NCBI GenBank assembly: GCA_024224815.1
Contig: JAAENC010000188.1
Coordinates: forward strand, 1-64,000
Direction: 5' to 3'
Origin: Chloroflexota bacterium
Lineage (GTDB): Bacteria > Chloroflexota > Anaerolineae > Anaerolineales > Villigracilaceae
Length of the DNA stretch: 64,000 bases
In this document: positions 32,321-40,832 of the stretch, one piece after another
Layout of the letters: every line of letters begins with the position of its first letter
Numbering within the stretch: position 1 is the first letter of the stretch
The notes under the pieces: generated by a model
Told to the model about the DNA's origin: nothing
The model's input: only the letters and a program-made list of their open reading frames with translations
Databases searched by the model: none
Program-made: the position numbers and the translations under genes

Positions 32321-34669
32321 TTAACGGAACCAGGTTGAATTTTTAGCGCGTCCCGTTAACCAAATCTCGGGGAGATCATGGTTCCAAAAATCTGCATCGT
32401 TGATATTTATCCCCAGCTCTCCACATTCTACAAAAGAAATAATCTCTGGCACAGTGTCTGGAACCGAACAGGCCGGGCGAGTATAAGTGGGCAATGCGCG
32501 AGTGCTCTTCCCCTGAAGCGCATTTTCTTCGTTAGGCGTAGGGAAACAATCTGTGCGCCAGTAAGAATCTTCGGGGTATCGGCACCAAGATTGGTCAGCT
32601 TCTTTGATAACGGTATAGGTAATTGCATCAGCTATTTGCCCATTACTTTTTAGCAGCCGAACAGTATCGCCGCCATCGCTAAGGGCAATATGTGAGATAT
32701 AGCGAAAGATGGCTATTCTCTGCCCTGCTGCCAACTCGACATTGGGGAGGGTATATGGAGAAGAATCAAGTTCATATTCGTCATCTAATCTCCACCCTTG
32801 CAGGTTAATCGAAGAACTACCACGGTTGATAATTTCTATATATTCGTCATCGGCATTTACGACGCCATCGCCGTTCCAGTCTTGCCCCGGGCGAGCTAGA
32901 ACTTCATTTAATACTACCGATTGGAAAGGAAATGGCGTAGGAGTAGCAGTTGGAGAAATGGGGGTTTTTGTTGGGATGGGGGAAGGAGTTGCTGTGACGT
33001 TATAAGACCAATTGGGTTGTCTGGGTGTACCATTAATTTGTTCTCCATCTGCATCTAGACCATTTCCTACTCCAGCATGCGTTATCCAAGCAGATGCACT
33101 ATCTGTAACAACACCAGCCCGCTCCATACTGCCATAATTAGGAGATTTGCTACCTGATGGCCATGCTCCACCAGCTTTATTTGCGGTGTCTACTACATTT
33201 CCTGAAGATGAAAATAATTCAAGATATTCCCCTCCGTCTTCAAGAGAGCCAGAGTAAATCTGGTCTGCCGCAATATCAGAAACGGTCGTGTCATCTGTTC
33301 GTTCAAGCAGGAAATATCCACCCGCTGAAATTATGCCGCTGAGAGCAATATCTGGTGCTCCATCTCTTGCTTTAAGCCGCCAACCGCTTAGATCAATATC
33401 TACGCTTCCGTGATTATATAACTCTATCCACTCATCATTAACAGAGGCATTTGTACCATCGTTTGTTCCAGCCCAAGCAACTTCATTAATAATCACCGTC
33501 AGAGATGCAGTTAATGTTGGCGTAGGCGTATGTACAGCACCTAAGCCCCAATTAACTTCTCCCGGTGTTCCATAGATCGCATTCCCTGCAGCATCTTTAG
33601 CTGTAACATGTTGATTTGGATTTGTGACCCAAATATCATCAGAGTCTGCTGAAGATGTCATTCGCTCCATACTACTAGGTGGAGATAGCCGTCCATTAGG
33701 CCACACACCACCATTATTATTGGCGGTGTCAATCTCTGTTCGGTCAGGAGAAAGCAATCTTAAAGTATCGCCTGTATCTTCTAAAAGTCCACTGCTATAA
33801 GTTTGCCCAATAATATTGGTTACGTTGGCATCGCCCCGCTCAAGAAGGAGGTAAGCCCCCGAATTTAGTGTTCCACTTAGAGAAATATCAACATTGCCCG
33901 AATCTGATGCCAAACGCCAACTATCTAAAGATATGGAATATGCACTGGGATTATATAATTCTATCCATTCATCGCCAAAATAAGCTTCTGTTCCCGCCCA
34001 AGCGACTTCATTAATAATAATGCTCAAAGGAAGATAACTTACAGAGTTAGGTTGTTTTGGAGTCGCTCTCAGAGGGTTGCTACTTGCATCTAAACCATTA
34101 ACTGTGATGCCATTATTATCTGCCCAAGCAGTTGGACTATCGGCAATAACTGCGATTCGTTCCATACTAGCTTTGGTTGTATTGTCGCCTGCAGGCCAAT
34201 TGCTATTACCACTTATATTTGCTGTATCTATTTCTATGTTGCTATCATCATATAAACGCAATATCTCATCACTGTTACTTAAGGCACCTGTATAAATTAA
34301 ATCAGCAGAAATATCTGAAACAGTAGTATCAAGAGAACATTCAAGCAGAAAATACCCTCCTGCCGGGATGGTCCCACTTAAAGCTATGTTCGGCGTACCA
34401 TCATCTTCTTCAAGACGCCAACCTGCTAAATCAATAGGATTTGCTGTTGGATTATACAATTCAATCCACTCATCATTGGCGTCTGCTTGTGTCCCCGCCC
34501 ACGCAATCTCATTAATAATCACATCCAACGCAGCAGCTTGTTGCGGCGCAGCCTGCACCCGCCAATTTAAAGAAGGGAGCAAAGAGCCAAGCAAAAAACC
34601 AGCCAAGAGCAATGCTGCGCTCCAGCGGACTTTTCTTCTAGGCGTATTCTCTCTTTGCATCATCTTCAT
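32321..34669 (-). CDS. Exported multi-domain lamin-tail protein
   Basis: 782 aa from the ATG at 34669; an earlier in-frame TTG/ATG region overlaps the SpoVS terminator. A signal-anchor (SAALLLAGFLLGSLLPSLNW) is followed by four lamin-tail domains, each opening with VIINE(I/V)AWAGT...DEWIELYN or VVLNEVLARPG...DEYIEIIN and containing GWRL, ISGTI.AGGYFLLER and TANKAGGAWP-type segments. They are joined by Pro/Thr linkers (TPTPTLTAS; TPSPIPTKTPISPTATPTP). Such domains are common in Chloroflexota envelope proteins and may bind surfaces or DNA outside the cell. No enzymatic domain is seen. No clear Shine-Dalgarno precedes the start. Confidence 0.85.
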   Translation of the reverse strand: MKMMQRENTPRRKVRWSAALLLAGFLLGSLLPSLNWRVQAAPQQAAALDVIINEIAWAGTQADANDEWIELYNPTANPIDLAGWRLEEDDGTPNIALSGTIPAGGYFLLECSLDTTVSDISADLIYTGALSNSDEILRLYDDSNIEIDTANISGNSNWPAGDNTTKASMERIAVIADSPTAWADNNGITVNGLDASSNPLRATPKQPNSVSYLPLSIIINEVAWAGTEAYFGDEWIELYNPSAYSISLDSWRLASDSGNVDISLSGTLNSGAYLLLERGDANVTNIIGQTYSSGLLEDTGDTLRLLSPDRTEIDTANNNGGVWPNGRLSPPSSMERMTSSADSDDIWVTNPNQHVTAKDAAGNAIYGTPGEVNWGLGAVHTPTPTLTASLTVIINEVAWAGTNDGTNASVNDEWIELYNHGSVDIDLSGWRLKARDGAPDIALSGIISAGGYFLLERTDDTTVSDIAADQIYSGSLEDGGEYLELFSSSGNVVDTANKAGGAWPSGSKSPNYGSMERAGVVTDSASAWITHAGVGNGLDADGEQINGTPRQPNWSYNVTATPSPIPTKTPISPTATPTPFPFQSVVLNEVLARPGQDWNGDGVVNADDEYIEIINRGSSSINLQGWRLDDEYELDSSPYTLPNVELAAGQRIAIFRYISHIALSDGGDTVRLLKSNGQIADAITYTVIKEADQSWCRYPEDSYWRTDCFPTPNEENALQGKSTRALPTYTRPACSVPDTVPEIISFVECGELGININDADFWNHDLPEIWLTGRAKNSTWFR

Positions 34670-34691
34670 AAGGAAATAGTAACATACAAAA

Positions 34692-34724
34692 AAGCCAAGC
34701 AAAGATAAATGCTTTACTTGGCTT
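34692..34724 (-). terminator. Terminator of the spoVS-like gene
   Basis: AAGCCAAG and CTTGGCTT arms with AAAG/CTTT extensions inside, followed on the minus strand by TTTTTTGT. Confidence 0.75.
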
Positions 34725-34751
34725 CAATTTACTTTGCCTCCCTTTTAATCC

Positions 34752-35126
34752 TTAAAAAGCAGATGGATCAAGCAATCCTGATTCAGGGGGATGCTCTAAG
34801 GGATATTCTTCTTTTATCTCGTCTAGAGAATCTAGTTCACTAAGTTCATCTGTAGGAGCAGAACCACGCTCTTCAATTACGAGCTTTATCGCCGTTCGCA
34901 CTTTATCTTCAATCTCAACATCTACAAATTCGGGAACACAGGCTACATCTAAGTTATCTCTTTCTTTAAGATAGCTGATAGCCAAAACCAAAGCCTTGAC
35001 TGATTGGTTTACAGCCCCGGCGCCAATAGCTTGTACTTCAGCACGACCATGTTCACGAAAAACACCTGCAATGGCTCCTGCAACAGCAGATGTACGAGAA
35101 CGTGCTGAAACTTTAATAATGTCCAT
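34752..35126 (-). CDS. spoVS: SpoVS-family protein with an acidic C-terminal extension
   Basis: 124 aa. Residues 1-88 are a complete SpoVS domain (IIKVSARSRTSAVAGAIAGV; AEVQAIGAGAVNQSVKALVL; ACVPEFVDVEIEDKVRTAIK). The remaining ~36 residues (ELSELDSLDEIKEEYPLEHP...) are an acidic tail not found in the ~86-residue Bacillus protein. SpoVS is an Alba-like DNA or RNA binding fold that affects cell division and sporulation timing in Firmicutes; its role here is unknown. GGAGGT precedes the ATG. The DnaA-box region begins just upstream. Confidence 0.92.
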   Translation of the reverse strand: MDIIKVSARSRTSAVAGAIAGVFREHGRAEVQAIGAGAVNQSVKALVLAISYLKERDNLDVACVPEFVDVEIEDKVRTAIKLVIEERGSAPTDELSELDSLDEIKEEYPLEHPPESGLLDPSAF

Positions 35127-35159
35127 TGTTAACCTCCGTGACGAACTTGATGAAAAAGG

Positions 35160-35640
35160 ATGATGTATTCAGATTGTACAAAATTTTCTTTTTAGATACA
35201 AGCAATAAAAAAGAGTACCTTTATCCTAATATGGCTTGCAGAAAGGATTTTATTTCTTGTATTGAAAAGAATATAATTTATCCATATTCATTAAGTTGTA
35301 TATGATATTAGTTGTCTTAGTAGGGGGTGTGGATGATGTGGAGAAATAGAAAGAAACTATGAAATGCCCTCTTTTATACGGGCCAACCAAAAGCTCTCCC
35401 TAAAATATGGGGGATATCTACAGCTATTTTAATGGGAGAAAAATGTGGATAAGAAAAGGATGAAAAAAAGAACTTTTCCACAAGGAAATTGAAAAAACTT
35501 TATCTTGGGGTAAAAAAAAGACGTAACCCACATATGGGGGTAGGTGCTTTGCGCAATATCGAACAATTGAGCGATTTCTCCACATTCCACATGGGTTATC
35601 CACAGTATTTAGGGAGTTATCCACAGTACTCATGTCCTAC
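35160..35640. promoter_or_regulatory. DnaA-box cluster next to an AT-rich stretch; candidate replication origin
   Basis: The 557-nt gap between spoVS and the nucleotidyltransferase holds no gene. Its left part (35160-35320) is strongly AT-rich, like a DNA-unwinding element. Its right part carries three perfect DnaA boxes, TGTGGATAA at 35444-35452 and TTATCCACA at 35596-35604 and 35617-35625, plus one-mismatch boxes at 35328, 35338, 35474 and 35576. This density is typical of oriC. dnaA, dnaN and similar origin neighbours are absent, and gene orientation to the right does not favour a fork starting here, so it might instead be a DnaA titration site. Confidence 0.55.
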
Positions 35641-35683
35641 TTTGCAATGAACTTGCAATATTTCCCCCCAAATATAGACCGCC

Positions 35684-36700
35684 TTAAACGATCTCTGCTA
35701 CTTCAAAACCCTGTGAAAGCACCTTTTCTTCGAGCATTTCTTCGATATTATCAAGATACTGGTCTAAGCCCTCAAGACGAGATTCAAAATGCTCCCCGCC
35801 AATTTTTAGCAGCATGCAGGCATCTTCCCAAGCACTAATTTGATTTTCAGGAAGGGATTTTGCAGAAAGTGTCCACGTTAATAAAAGCGGATAAAGCGCC
35901 GCAAGCGGATTTTCACCCTCTAAGATCGTTGCGATTGCGCTCTTATAATAGGCTTGCCGCGCATTATGGATGCGGATATCTGTCCCCATCGCTTCGCTGG
36001 CGAAAGTATAAAAATTTTCCCACGCAGGCAACCATTCGCTTAGGGATGCCGAGGTGATTTCGGTTCCGCCGAGCAAGCCTAAAAATCCACGAGCGAATTC
36101 GGGGCGCTCTATTGCCTCGGCGTATATCGGTAAGTCGAGTAGTATCCGACGTTCGGAGAGCGGATTTCCTTTCAATTCTGCAATTGCATTTGCAGCACTA
36201 TGTAGGGCTTCTAAATAGTCGAGAATGCTTGCGGGCGTGGCATCTGCTGCGTTGAATTGGAGATCCATCCAATTTTTTCGGGCATGGTTGAGCAGTTTAT
36301 AGGCGCGTTTTAGCAAATTTTTGGGCTCGTCAAATCCGGCACGAAGACTGGCTTGGTGAAATTCGAAGAAATGTTTGGTTTCGTAAAGCAAAATGGGGGC
36401 GTAAAGTTCGTTGCCCAGCCAGGGATCACTTCGCAGGGCGCGGGGCGGATCATAATCTTTTTCGTAGCGGTGGTGAATATCGAGATGAATATCAGGACTA
36501 AGAGCTTTAATCTCACGCGGAAGAGCGGGGGGGGTATTATGAATAAAAACGAGATCAATATCGGTTGTACCGCCGAGCAAGGGTTCTTCATTTAATAGAG
36601 AGCCGCTAAGGTACGCGGCGATAATACTTTCTGTATTAAAAGCGCGTTCTTCTGTATTCTCTTTTGCCAAACGGAGGAGTAGGTCTCGGGTAATTCTCAT
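35684..36700 (-). CDS. Nucleotidyltransferase-domain protein
   Basis: 338 aa. The N-terminal domain contains YLSGSLLNEEPLLGGTTDID then LVFIH: the GS-x-x..-D-x-D triad of polymerase-beta-like nucleotidyltransferases, with a third acidic residue in HLDIHHR. The C-terminal two-thirds is helical and may be the substrate-binding part, as in aminoglycoside or tRNA-related enzymes, but I recognise no specific family. The substrate is unknown. It ends 44 nt after the last DnaA box and is 33 nt downstream of the deoxynucleoside kinase gene. Confidence 0.8.
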   Translation of the reverse strand: MRITRDLLLRLAKENTEERAFNTESIIAAYLSGSLLNEEPLLGGTTDIDLVFIHNTPPALPREIKALSPDIHLDIHHRYEKDYDPPRALRSDPWLGNELYAPILLYETKHFFEFHQASLRAGFDEPKNLLKRAYKLLNHARKNWMDLQFNAADATPASILDYLEALHSAANAIAELKGNPLSERRILLDLPIYAEAIERPEFARGFLGLLGGTEITSASLSEWLPAWENFYTFASEAMGTDIRIHNARQAYYKSAIATILEGENPLAALYPLLLTWTLSAKSLPENQISAWEDACMLLKIGGEHFESRLEGLDQYLDNIEEMLEEKVLSQGFEVAEIV

Positions 36701-36732
36701 AAATTTCTCTGTTTATGTCTTTTATCTTTGGG

Positions 36733-37368
36733 TTAGTTTTCTATCAATTCGGGCTGAAGCGGGGTTGCTTTTAACGCTTCTTCTATTTTTCTTTTGATAA
36801 ATTTCAAGTCTTCGGGGTTGCGGACAAAATCAAGCTGATCGGCTTTTATGGTCAGCACGGGAGTGTTGTTGTAAGGCTTAGAGAAAAAATCGTCGTAAGC
36901 TTTGCCCAGCTCTGCGATATAAGCACTTTCCATATCGCGCTCGTAAGGACGGTCGCGCATCGCGATGCGATCCATCAGTGTTTCGGTTGTTGCCTGCAAA
37001 TAAACCAATAAGTCGGGGTGTTTTATCTTTTCTGCGAGCGCTTCATGGACACGTCCGTACATATCCAACTCATCGCCTGATAAATTGATCCGCGCAAATA
37101 AACCATCTTTTGCAAAAGTATAGTCAGAGAGCAAGTAATCATTTTTCTTCAAAAGCTCAGGAATACTACGATTTTGCTGGTGGTAACGACTGAGCAAAAA
37201 GAACATTTGCGTCTGAAAGGCATAACGTTCGCGGTCACCGTAAAAATCTGAGAGAAAAGGATTTTCTTCAAAAACTTCGAGCAAAATCTCAGCGTTGAAA
37301 GCGGATTGTAAAAGGCGGGCAAGCGTGGTTTTCCCCACACCGATCACCCCTTCGATAGCAATATACAT
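36733..37368 (-). CDS. Deoxynucleoside kinase
   Basis: 211 aa from the ATG at 37368 (GGAGAG upstream). The P-loop is IEGVIGVGKTTLARLL, the base-binding FQTQMFFLLSRYHQQ and the DYTFAKDGLFARINL (DRS-like) segment follow, and RIAMRDRPYERDM is the lid. It matches the bacterial dGK/dAK/dCK family that salvages deoxynucleosides. A second paralogue at 50919-51581 is about as long; many bacteria carry such a pair with different base preference. The window has no dNTP-synthesis gene next to it. Confidence 0.92.
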   Translation of the reverse strand: MYIAIEGVIGVGKTTLARLLQSAFNAEILLEVFEENPFLSDFYGDRERYAFQTQMFFLLSRYHQQNRSIPELLKKNDYLLSDYTFAKDGLFARINLSGDELDMYGRVHEALAEKIKHPDLLVYLQATTETLMDRIAMRDRPYERDMESAYIAELGKAYDDFFSKPYNNTPVLTIKADQLDFVRNPEDLKFIKRKIEEALKATPLQPELIEN

Positions 37369-37512
37369 GCACTCTCCATGAAGATTAAGATAATGAAAGG
37401 ATACCATAAATTCACCAACTTTTCCCTCCCCTAAAATCCGTTTTTAGAATTTGGGGTCACTCTTCGAGTATGCTGAGCGAAGGTCGGATGGGGCGCTTTT
37501 ATTGTAGCCGAG

Positions 37513-37518
37513 TATAAT
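37513..37518 (+). promoter_or_regulatory. -10 box of a leaderless promoter (glycosyltransferase)
   Basis: A perfect TATAAT ends 6 nt before the ATG at 37525, with no Shine-Dalgarno between. Just upstream is a known-looking interspersed repeat (CACTCTTCGAGTATGCTGAG, 37458-37477). Confidence 0.65.
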
Positions 37519-37524
37519 ATTCAT

Positions 37525-38568
37525 ATGACTCGTATTTGTATTTATCCTCGTGTGGAATCAATGGGCGGCGTTGGCTCCTTTAGGCTTAAATTTGCAGAGG
37601 GATTAAAGTCTCGTGGCATCGAAGTTTCCTATGATCTCAACGATCCACAGCTTGATTTCATCTTGGTTCTGGCGGGGACAAAGAATTTGATCGGACTCTA
37701 TCGTGCGCGCAAACGCGGCATCCCGATCATCCAACGCCTCGACGGAATCAACTGGGTTCAACGCAAACGCTGGACAGGCTTTCGTTATCATCTCCGTGCT
37801 GAGTACGGAAATGCAAATCTCGCTTTCATTCGCCGCTTTTTAGCAGATAAAGTTGTCTACCAAAGCGAATTTACCCATCAATGGTGGGAAGATTGGTACG
37901 GTGAAACGCGTGTGCCATATACCGTTATCCACAATGCAGTTGATTTAGATATGTATAAGCCTGTATTACAGGATGCTCCAGCCGCCGTCCTCGGCGGCGA
38001 TGTGCCTGATAAATATCGCCTGCTCCTCGTCGAAGGCAGCCTTGCCGGGGGACTAGATTCCGGTTTGCGCTGGGGCGTGGAACTAGCCGAAAAACTCTCT
38101 AAAGTTTTTCCCATCGAGCTGCTCGTTGTCGGGCGCGTGGATGAAAAGCGCAAATCTGAGATTCTTTCTAAAACAAAGGCAGATGTTAAATTCCTTGGCG
38201 TTGTCCCTCGTGAAGAAATTCCAGAAATTGACCGCTCTGCCCACCTCTACTTTTCTGCCGAAGTTAATCCCCCTTGCCCTAACGCCGTTATCGAAGCCCT
38301 CGCTTGCGGATTACCCGTACTTGGTTTTGATACAGGCTCTTTATCAGAACTTGTTCCTCCAATAGCGGGAAAAACAGTCCCTTATGGCGGTGACCAATGG
38401 AAATTGGAAGAACCCGATATTTCTGCGCTAACAGAAGCCGCTGCCAAGATCATAACTAATCTGGCTCCCTACCGTGTTGGCGCACGCCAACACGCTGAAG
38501 AGAATTTGGGTTTAGAGATGATGGTTGATAAATATCTTGATTTTTTGCTAGCTCAATTTTCTAATTAG
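37525..38568 (+). CDS. Glycosyltransferase family 4 protein
   Basis: 347 aa GT-B enzyme. The N-terminal half begins RICIYPRVESMGGVGSFRLK with the GG-x-G acceptor loop. The C-terminal domain shows LLVVGRVDEKRKSEIL, KFLGVVPREEIPEIDRSAHL and PCPNAVIEALACGLPVLGFD followed by TGSLSEL, the E-x7-E donor motif of GT4. It transfers a sugar from an NDP donor to a lipid or glycan. It is the first of several plus-strand genes and is transcribed away from the kinase. Confidence 0.9.
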   Translation: MTRICIYPRVESMGGVGSFRLKFAEGLKSRGIEVSYDLNDPQLDFILVLAGTKNLIGLYRARKRGIPIIQRLDGINWVQRKRWTGFRYHLRAEYGNANLAFIRRFLADKVVYQSEFTHQWWEDWYGETRVPYTVIHNAVDLDMYKPVLQDAPAAVLGGDVPDKYRLLLVEGSLAGGLDSGLRWGVELAEKLSKVFPIELLVVGRVDEKRKSEILSKTKADVKFLGVVPREEIPEIDRSAHLYFSAEVNPPCPNAVIEALACGLPVLGFDTGSLSELVPPIAGKTVPYGGDQWKLEEPDISALTEAAAKIITNLAPYRVGARQHAEENLGLEMMVDKYLDFLLAQFSN

Positions 38569-38632
38569 TGAGAGACTAATTTATAGAGTTTACACAAAAA
38601 ACTCTTTTTTCTAAAAGGAACTCGGAAAAATA

Positions 38633-38899
38633 ATGGATTGGAATCAAATCGCAGGCTATTTTTTGATAATTCTAATAATAATCGTTTCTCTAGGCCTTAG
38701 TGTTGGACTAGATTTTAGGAAATGGTGGAGTTGGCTGTTTGTGCTTGCTGGCTTCTTATTGGGCTTAGTAATGCAAGTTGCTAGTGGAAATGATCCATCC
38801 ACAAAAGTCGAAGGTATCTGTCTAGGAGCTTTCTTCGCTGTTACCGTTTTGATTATGGGACCGGTATCGCGATATCATAAACGGAAGTGGAGAAAATAA
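38633..38899 (+). CDS. Small two-to-three-helix membrane protein
   Basis: 88 aa. Hydrophobic helices at about 8-26 (YFLIILIIIVSLGLSVGL), 32-48 (WWSWLFVLAGFLLGLVM) and 64-81 (CLGAFFAVTVLIMGPV), with a basic C-terminus (YHKRKWRK). AAAAGGAA precedes the ATG. No family is recognised. Confidence 0.65.
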   Translation: MDWNQIAGYFLIILIIIVSLGLSVGLDFRKWWSWLFVLAGFLLGLVMQVASGNDPSTKVEGICLGAFFAVTVLIMGPVSRYHKRKWRK

Positions 38900-38993
38900 C
38901 TTAGCTGAAAAAAATCTGCATTAGGGTTTTGCTATGCTCCTCTAAAACTATTCGAAGTTATTCAAACACTTTCCAAAAAATAAGGAGATTTTC

Positions 38994-39425
38994 ATGTCTC
39001 ACGATCAAGAAATTCACCAAATCCTTTTACATCATTTAGATACCATTATGCAAAATGATGTCTCAGCTTATAACGAAACCTGCACCGAAGATCTGACGCT
39101 CTACGAGTGGTGGGTTACCCCGCATCGGATTGATGGTTTGCCTTTCCATGAATTTATGATGAACGCAAACGATAAACGCGGCACCGTTTTCGGCGCAGAA
39201 GGAGACCCCGCCCCCGTTCGTTTTGATTTGGCAAATCTTCATATTCAAAGATATGGCGATACCGCAATTGCTAGCTATACTTTAATGATCAGCACTGCCT
39301 TGCCCGAAGGAGTCAAAGTAGCCTCCCACAACGAAAGCCGCGTCATCGTTAAAATAGACGACAAATGGAAAGTCGTTCACGTTCATAAATCCCCTGCGTG
39401 GCAGGCACCGCATATCCCTGAATAA
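38994..39425 (+). CDS. NTF2-like protein (CaMKII association-domain type)
   Basis: 143 aa. ILLHHLDTIMQNDVSAYNET, CTEDLTLYEWWVTPHRIDGL and ASYTLMISTALPEGVKVASH with ESRVIVKIDDKWKVVHVHKS match the calcium/calmodulin-kinase-II association-domain group of NTF2-fold proteins. In bacteria these are small oligomers of unknown task. AAGGAGA precedes the ATG. The stop lies 1 nt before the next gene's ATG, indicating co-translation with the membrane protein. Confidence 0.82.
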   Translation: MSHDQEIHQILLHHLDTIMQNDVSAYNETCTEDLTLYEWWVTPHRIDGLPFHEFMMNANDKRGTVFGAEGDPAPVRFDLANLHIQRYGDTAIASYTLMISTALPEGVKVASHNESRVIVKIDDKWKVVHVHKSPAWQAPHIPE

Positions 39426-39426
39426 A

Positions 39427-40827
39427 ATGAAAAGCAAAGAATTTCTCTGGCTTAGCCTCCCCCTCTTCATTCTCCTCCTCATCGCCTTCCTCATTCCCAT
39501 CTCCCCGAATGATTATTGGTGGTATCTTCGCCTGGGCAGTGAAATTTCATCCACCGGCGCTGTGCCCACCATCGAAACCTTTACCCAAAGCCAAGCCGGT
39601 CAGCCGATGGTTTACCATTCCTGGCTCTCAGCCTTACTCCTTTTTTTGGCCTACAAACTCGGCTCTTTGCCCCTAACATTCTTATTGCGCGGTATTTTGC
39701 TCGCCAGCACCTATGCCATTTTGTGGAAGATCATGCGCGAACGCGGCGCAAGTGCCCAACTCGCTAGTCTCGTCTCTTTTTTCGGGATTTTAGCAGGCAG
39801 TATAAATTGGGCAATGCGACCGCAGATTTTTGCCTATCCTCTTTTTGTCTTAACTTTGTGGATTCTTCTTAAATGGGATGAAGAGCCGAACACCCGTGTT
39901 TTGGGCTGGATACCGCTTATCAGCCTTCTCTGGACAAATCTACACGGTTCCTTTGTTCTCCTCTTTTTATTGGGCGGCGCAGCCTTTGTCTTTGGACGTG
40001 GCAAAAAACAGACCTTATTTATCTCGCTTTTTGCCGCTCTTCTAGCCACCCTCATCAACCCACGCGGATTTGGCGTATGGACTTATGTAATCGATTCTCT
40101 GATCGTTATCTCAAATCAGGCCTACAGCCGAGAGTGGATGCCGCCCCTCAACGAAGGTTGGCAGATGAATCTCTTCTTTGGCTGGATTTTGGTCTATTTA
40201 ACGGTAGCAAGCCTAAATACAAGAAAGCTCCGCATGCTTCCCGTAGTGTGGATGCTCGGGTTTGGCTGGCTGGCTTTTTCCGGCCTCCGCTACGGAATCT
40301 GGTTCCTCTTCATTATCTCCATTTTCACAGCAGAAATGCTTTCTGGTTGGCTAAAATCCCGCCTGAGACGCGGCATCCCAAAAATGGATTATGCCATTGG
40401 CGTACTTATCCTCTTATTCCCACTTCTTCTGCTCCCAGGTATTCGTGATTCTTGGTGGGCAGATTCTCCGCCCGCACTTTCGACAGAAACCCCCGTAGAT
40501 GCAACAGTTTGGCTCGCCGAAAACCCTGCTTTGCCCGACCCGCTTTGGGCAGATTTGGCTTATTCGAGCTATCTCGTTTACGCCTTGCCCGAACGCCCGA
40601 TTTGGATAGATACGCGCTTTGAAGTGTACCCGCCCGAACATTGGGAGCGATACAAAGCCATTTCTGCCGCCGCCTGGAACTGGGAAATATTGCTAGAAGA
40701 AGAGGGCATAAACTCATTATTTTTATCAAAATCGGAGCAAGCAGAGTTGATTTCAGCCTTGGCATTTTCAGAAAATTGGGATGAAGTATACTCAGATGAA
40801 AGCAGTATCATTTTTAGGCATCAATAA
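39427..40827 (+). CDS. Polytopic membrane protein, GT-C-like
   Basis: 466 aa with ~10-11 transmembrane helices. After the first helix comes ISPNDYWWYLRLGSEISSTG, a periplasmic loop with an acidic residue in the position of GT-C enzymes (dolichyl/undecaprenyl-phosphate-sugar transferases), and the C-terminal ~120 residues are soluble (VDATVWLAENPALPDPLWAD, PIWIDTRFEVYPPEHWERY). It probably works on surface polysaccharide; the substrate is unknown and the assignment to GT-C is an inference from topology. It is coupled to the NTF2-like gene and lies 5 nt before the next glycosyltransferase. Confidence 0.75.
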   Translation: MKSKEFLWLSLPLFILLLIAFLIPISPNDYWWYLRLGSEISSTGAVPTIETFTQSQAGQPMVYHSWLSALLLFLAYKLGSLPLTFLLRGILLASTYAILWKIMRERGASAQLASLVSFFGILAGSINWAMRPQIFAYPLFVLTLWILLKWDEEPNTRVLGWIPLISLLWTNLHGSFVLLFLLGGAAFVFGRGKKQTLFISLFAALLATLINPRGFGVWTYVIDSLIVISNQAYSREWMPPLNEGWQMNLFFGWILVYLTVASLNTRKLRMLPVVWMLGFGWLAFSGLRYGIWFLFIISIFTAEMLSGWLKSRLRRGIPKMDYAIGVLILLFPLLLLPGIRDSWWADSPPALSTETPVDATVWLAENPALPDPLWADLAYSSYLVYALPERPIWIDTRFEVYPPEHWERYKAISAAAWNWEILLEEEGINSLFLSKSEQAELISALAFSENWDEVYSDESSIIFRHQ

Positions 40828-40832
40828 AGAGT

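Noticed and set aside
35160-35640. Assigning oriC with confidence
   Set aside because: Genes to the right are mostly on the minus strand, against a fork moving right from here, and dnaA is absent. Kept as a candidate only.
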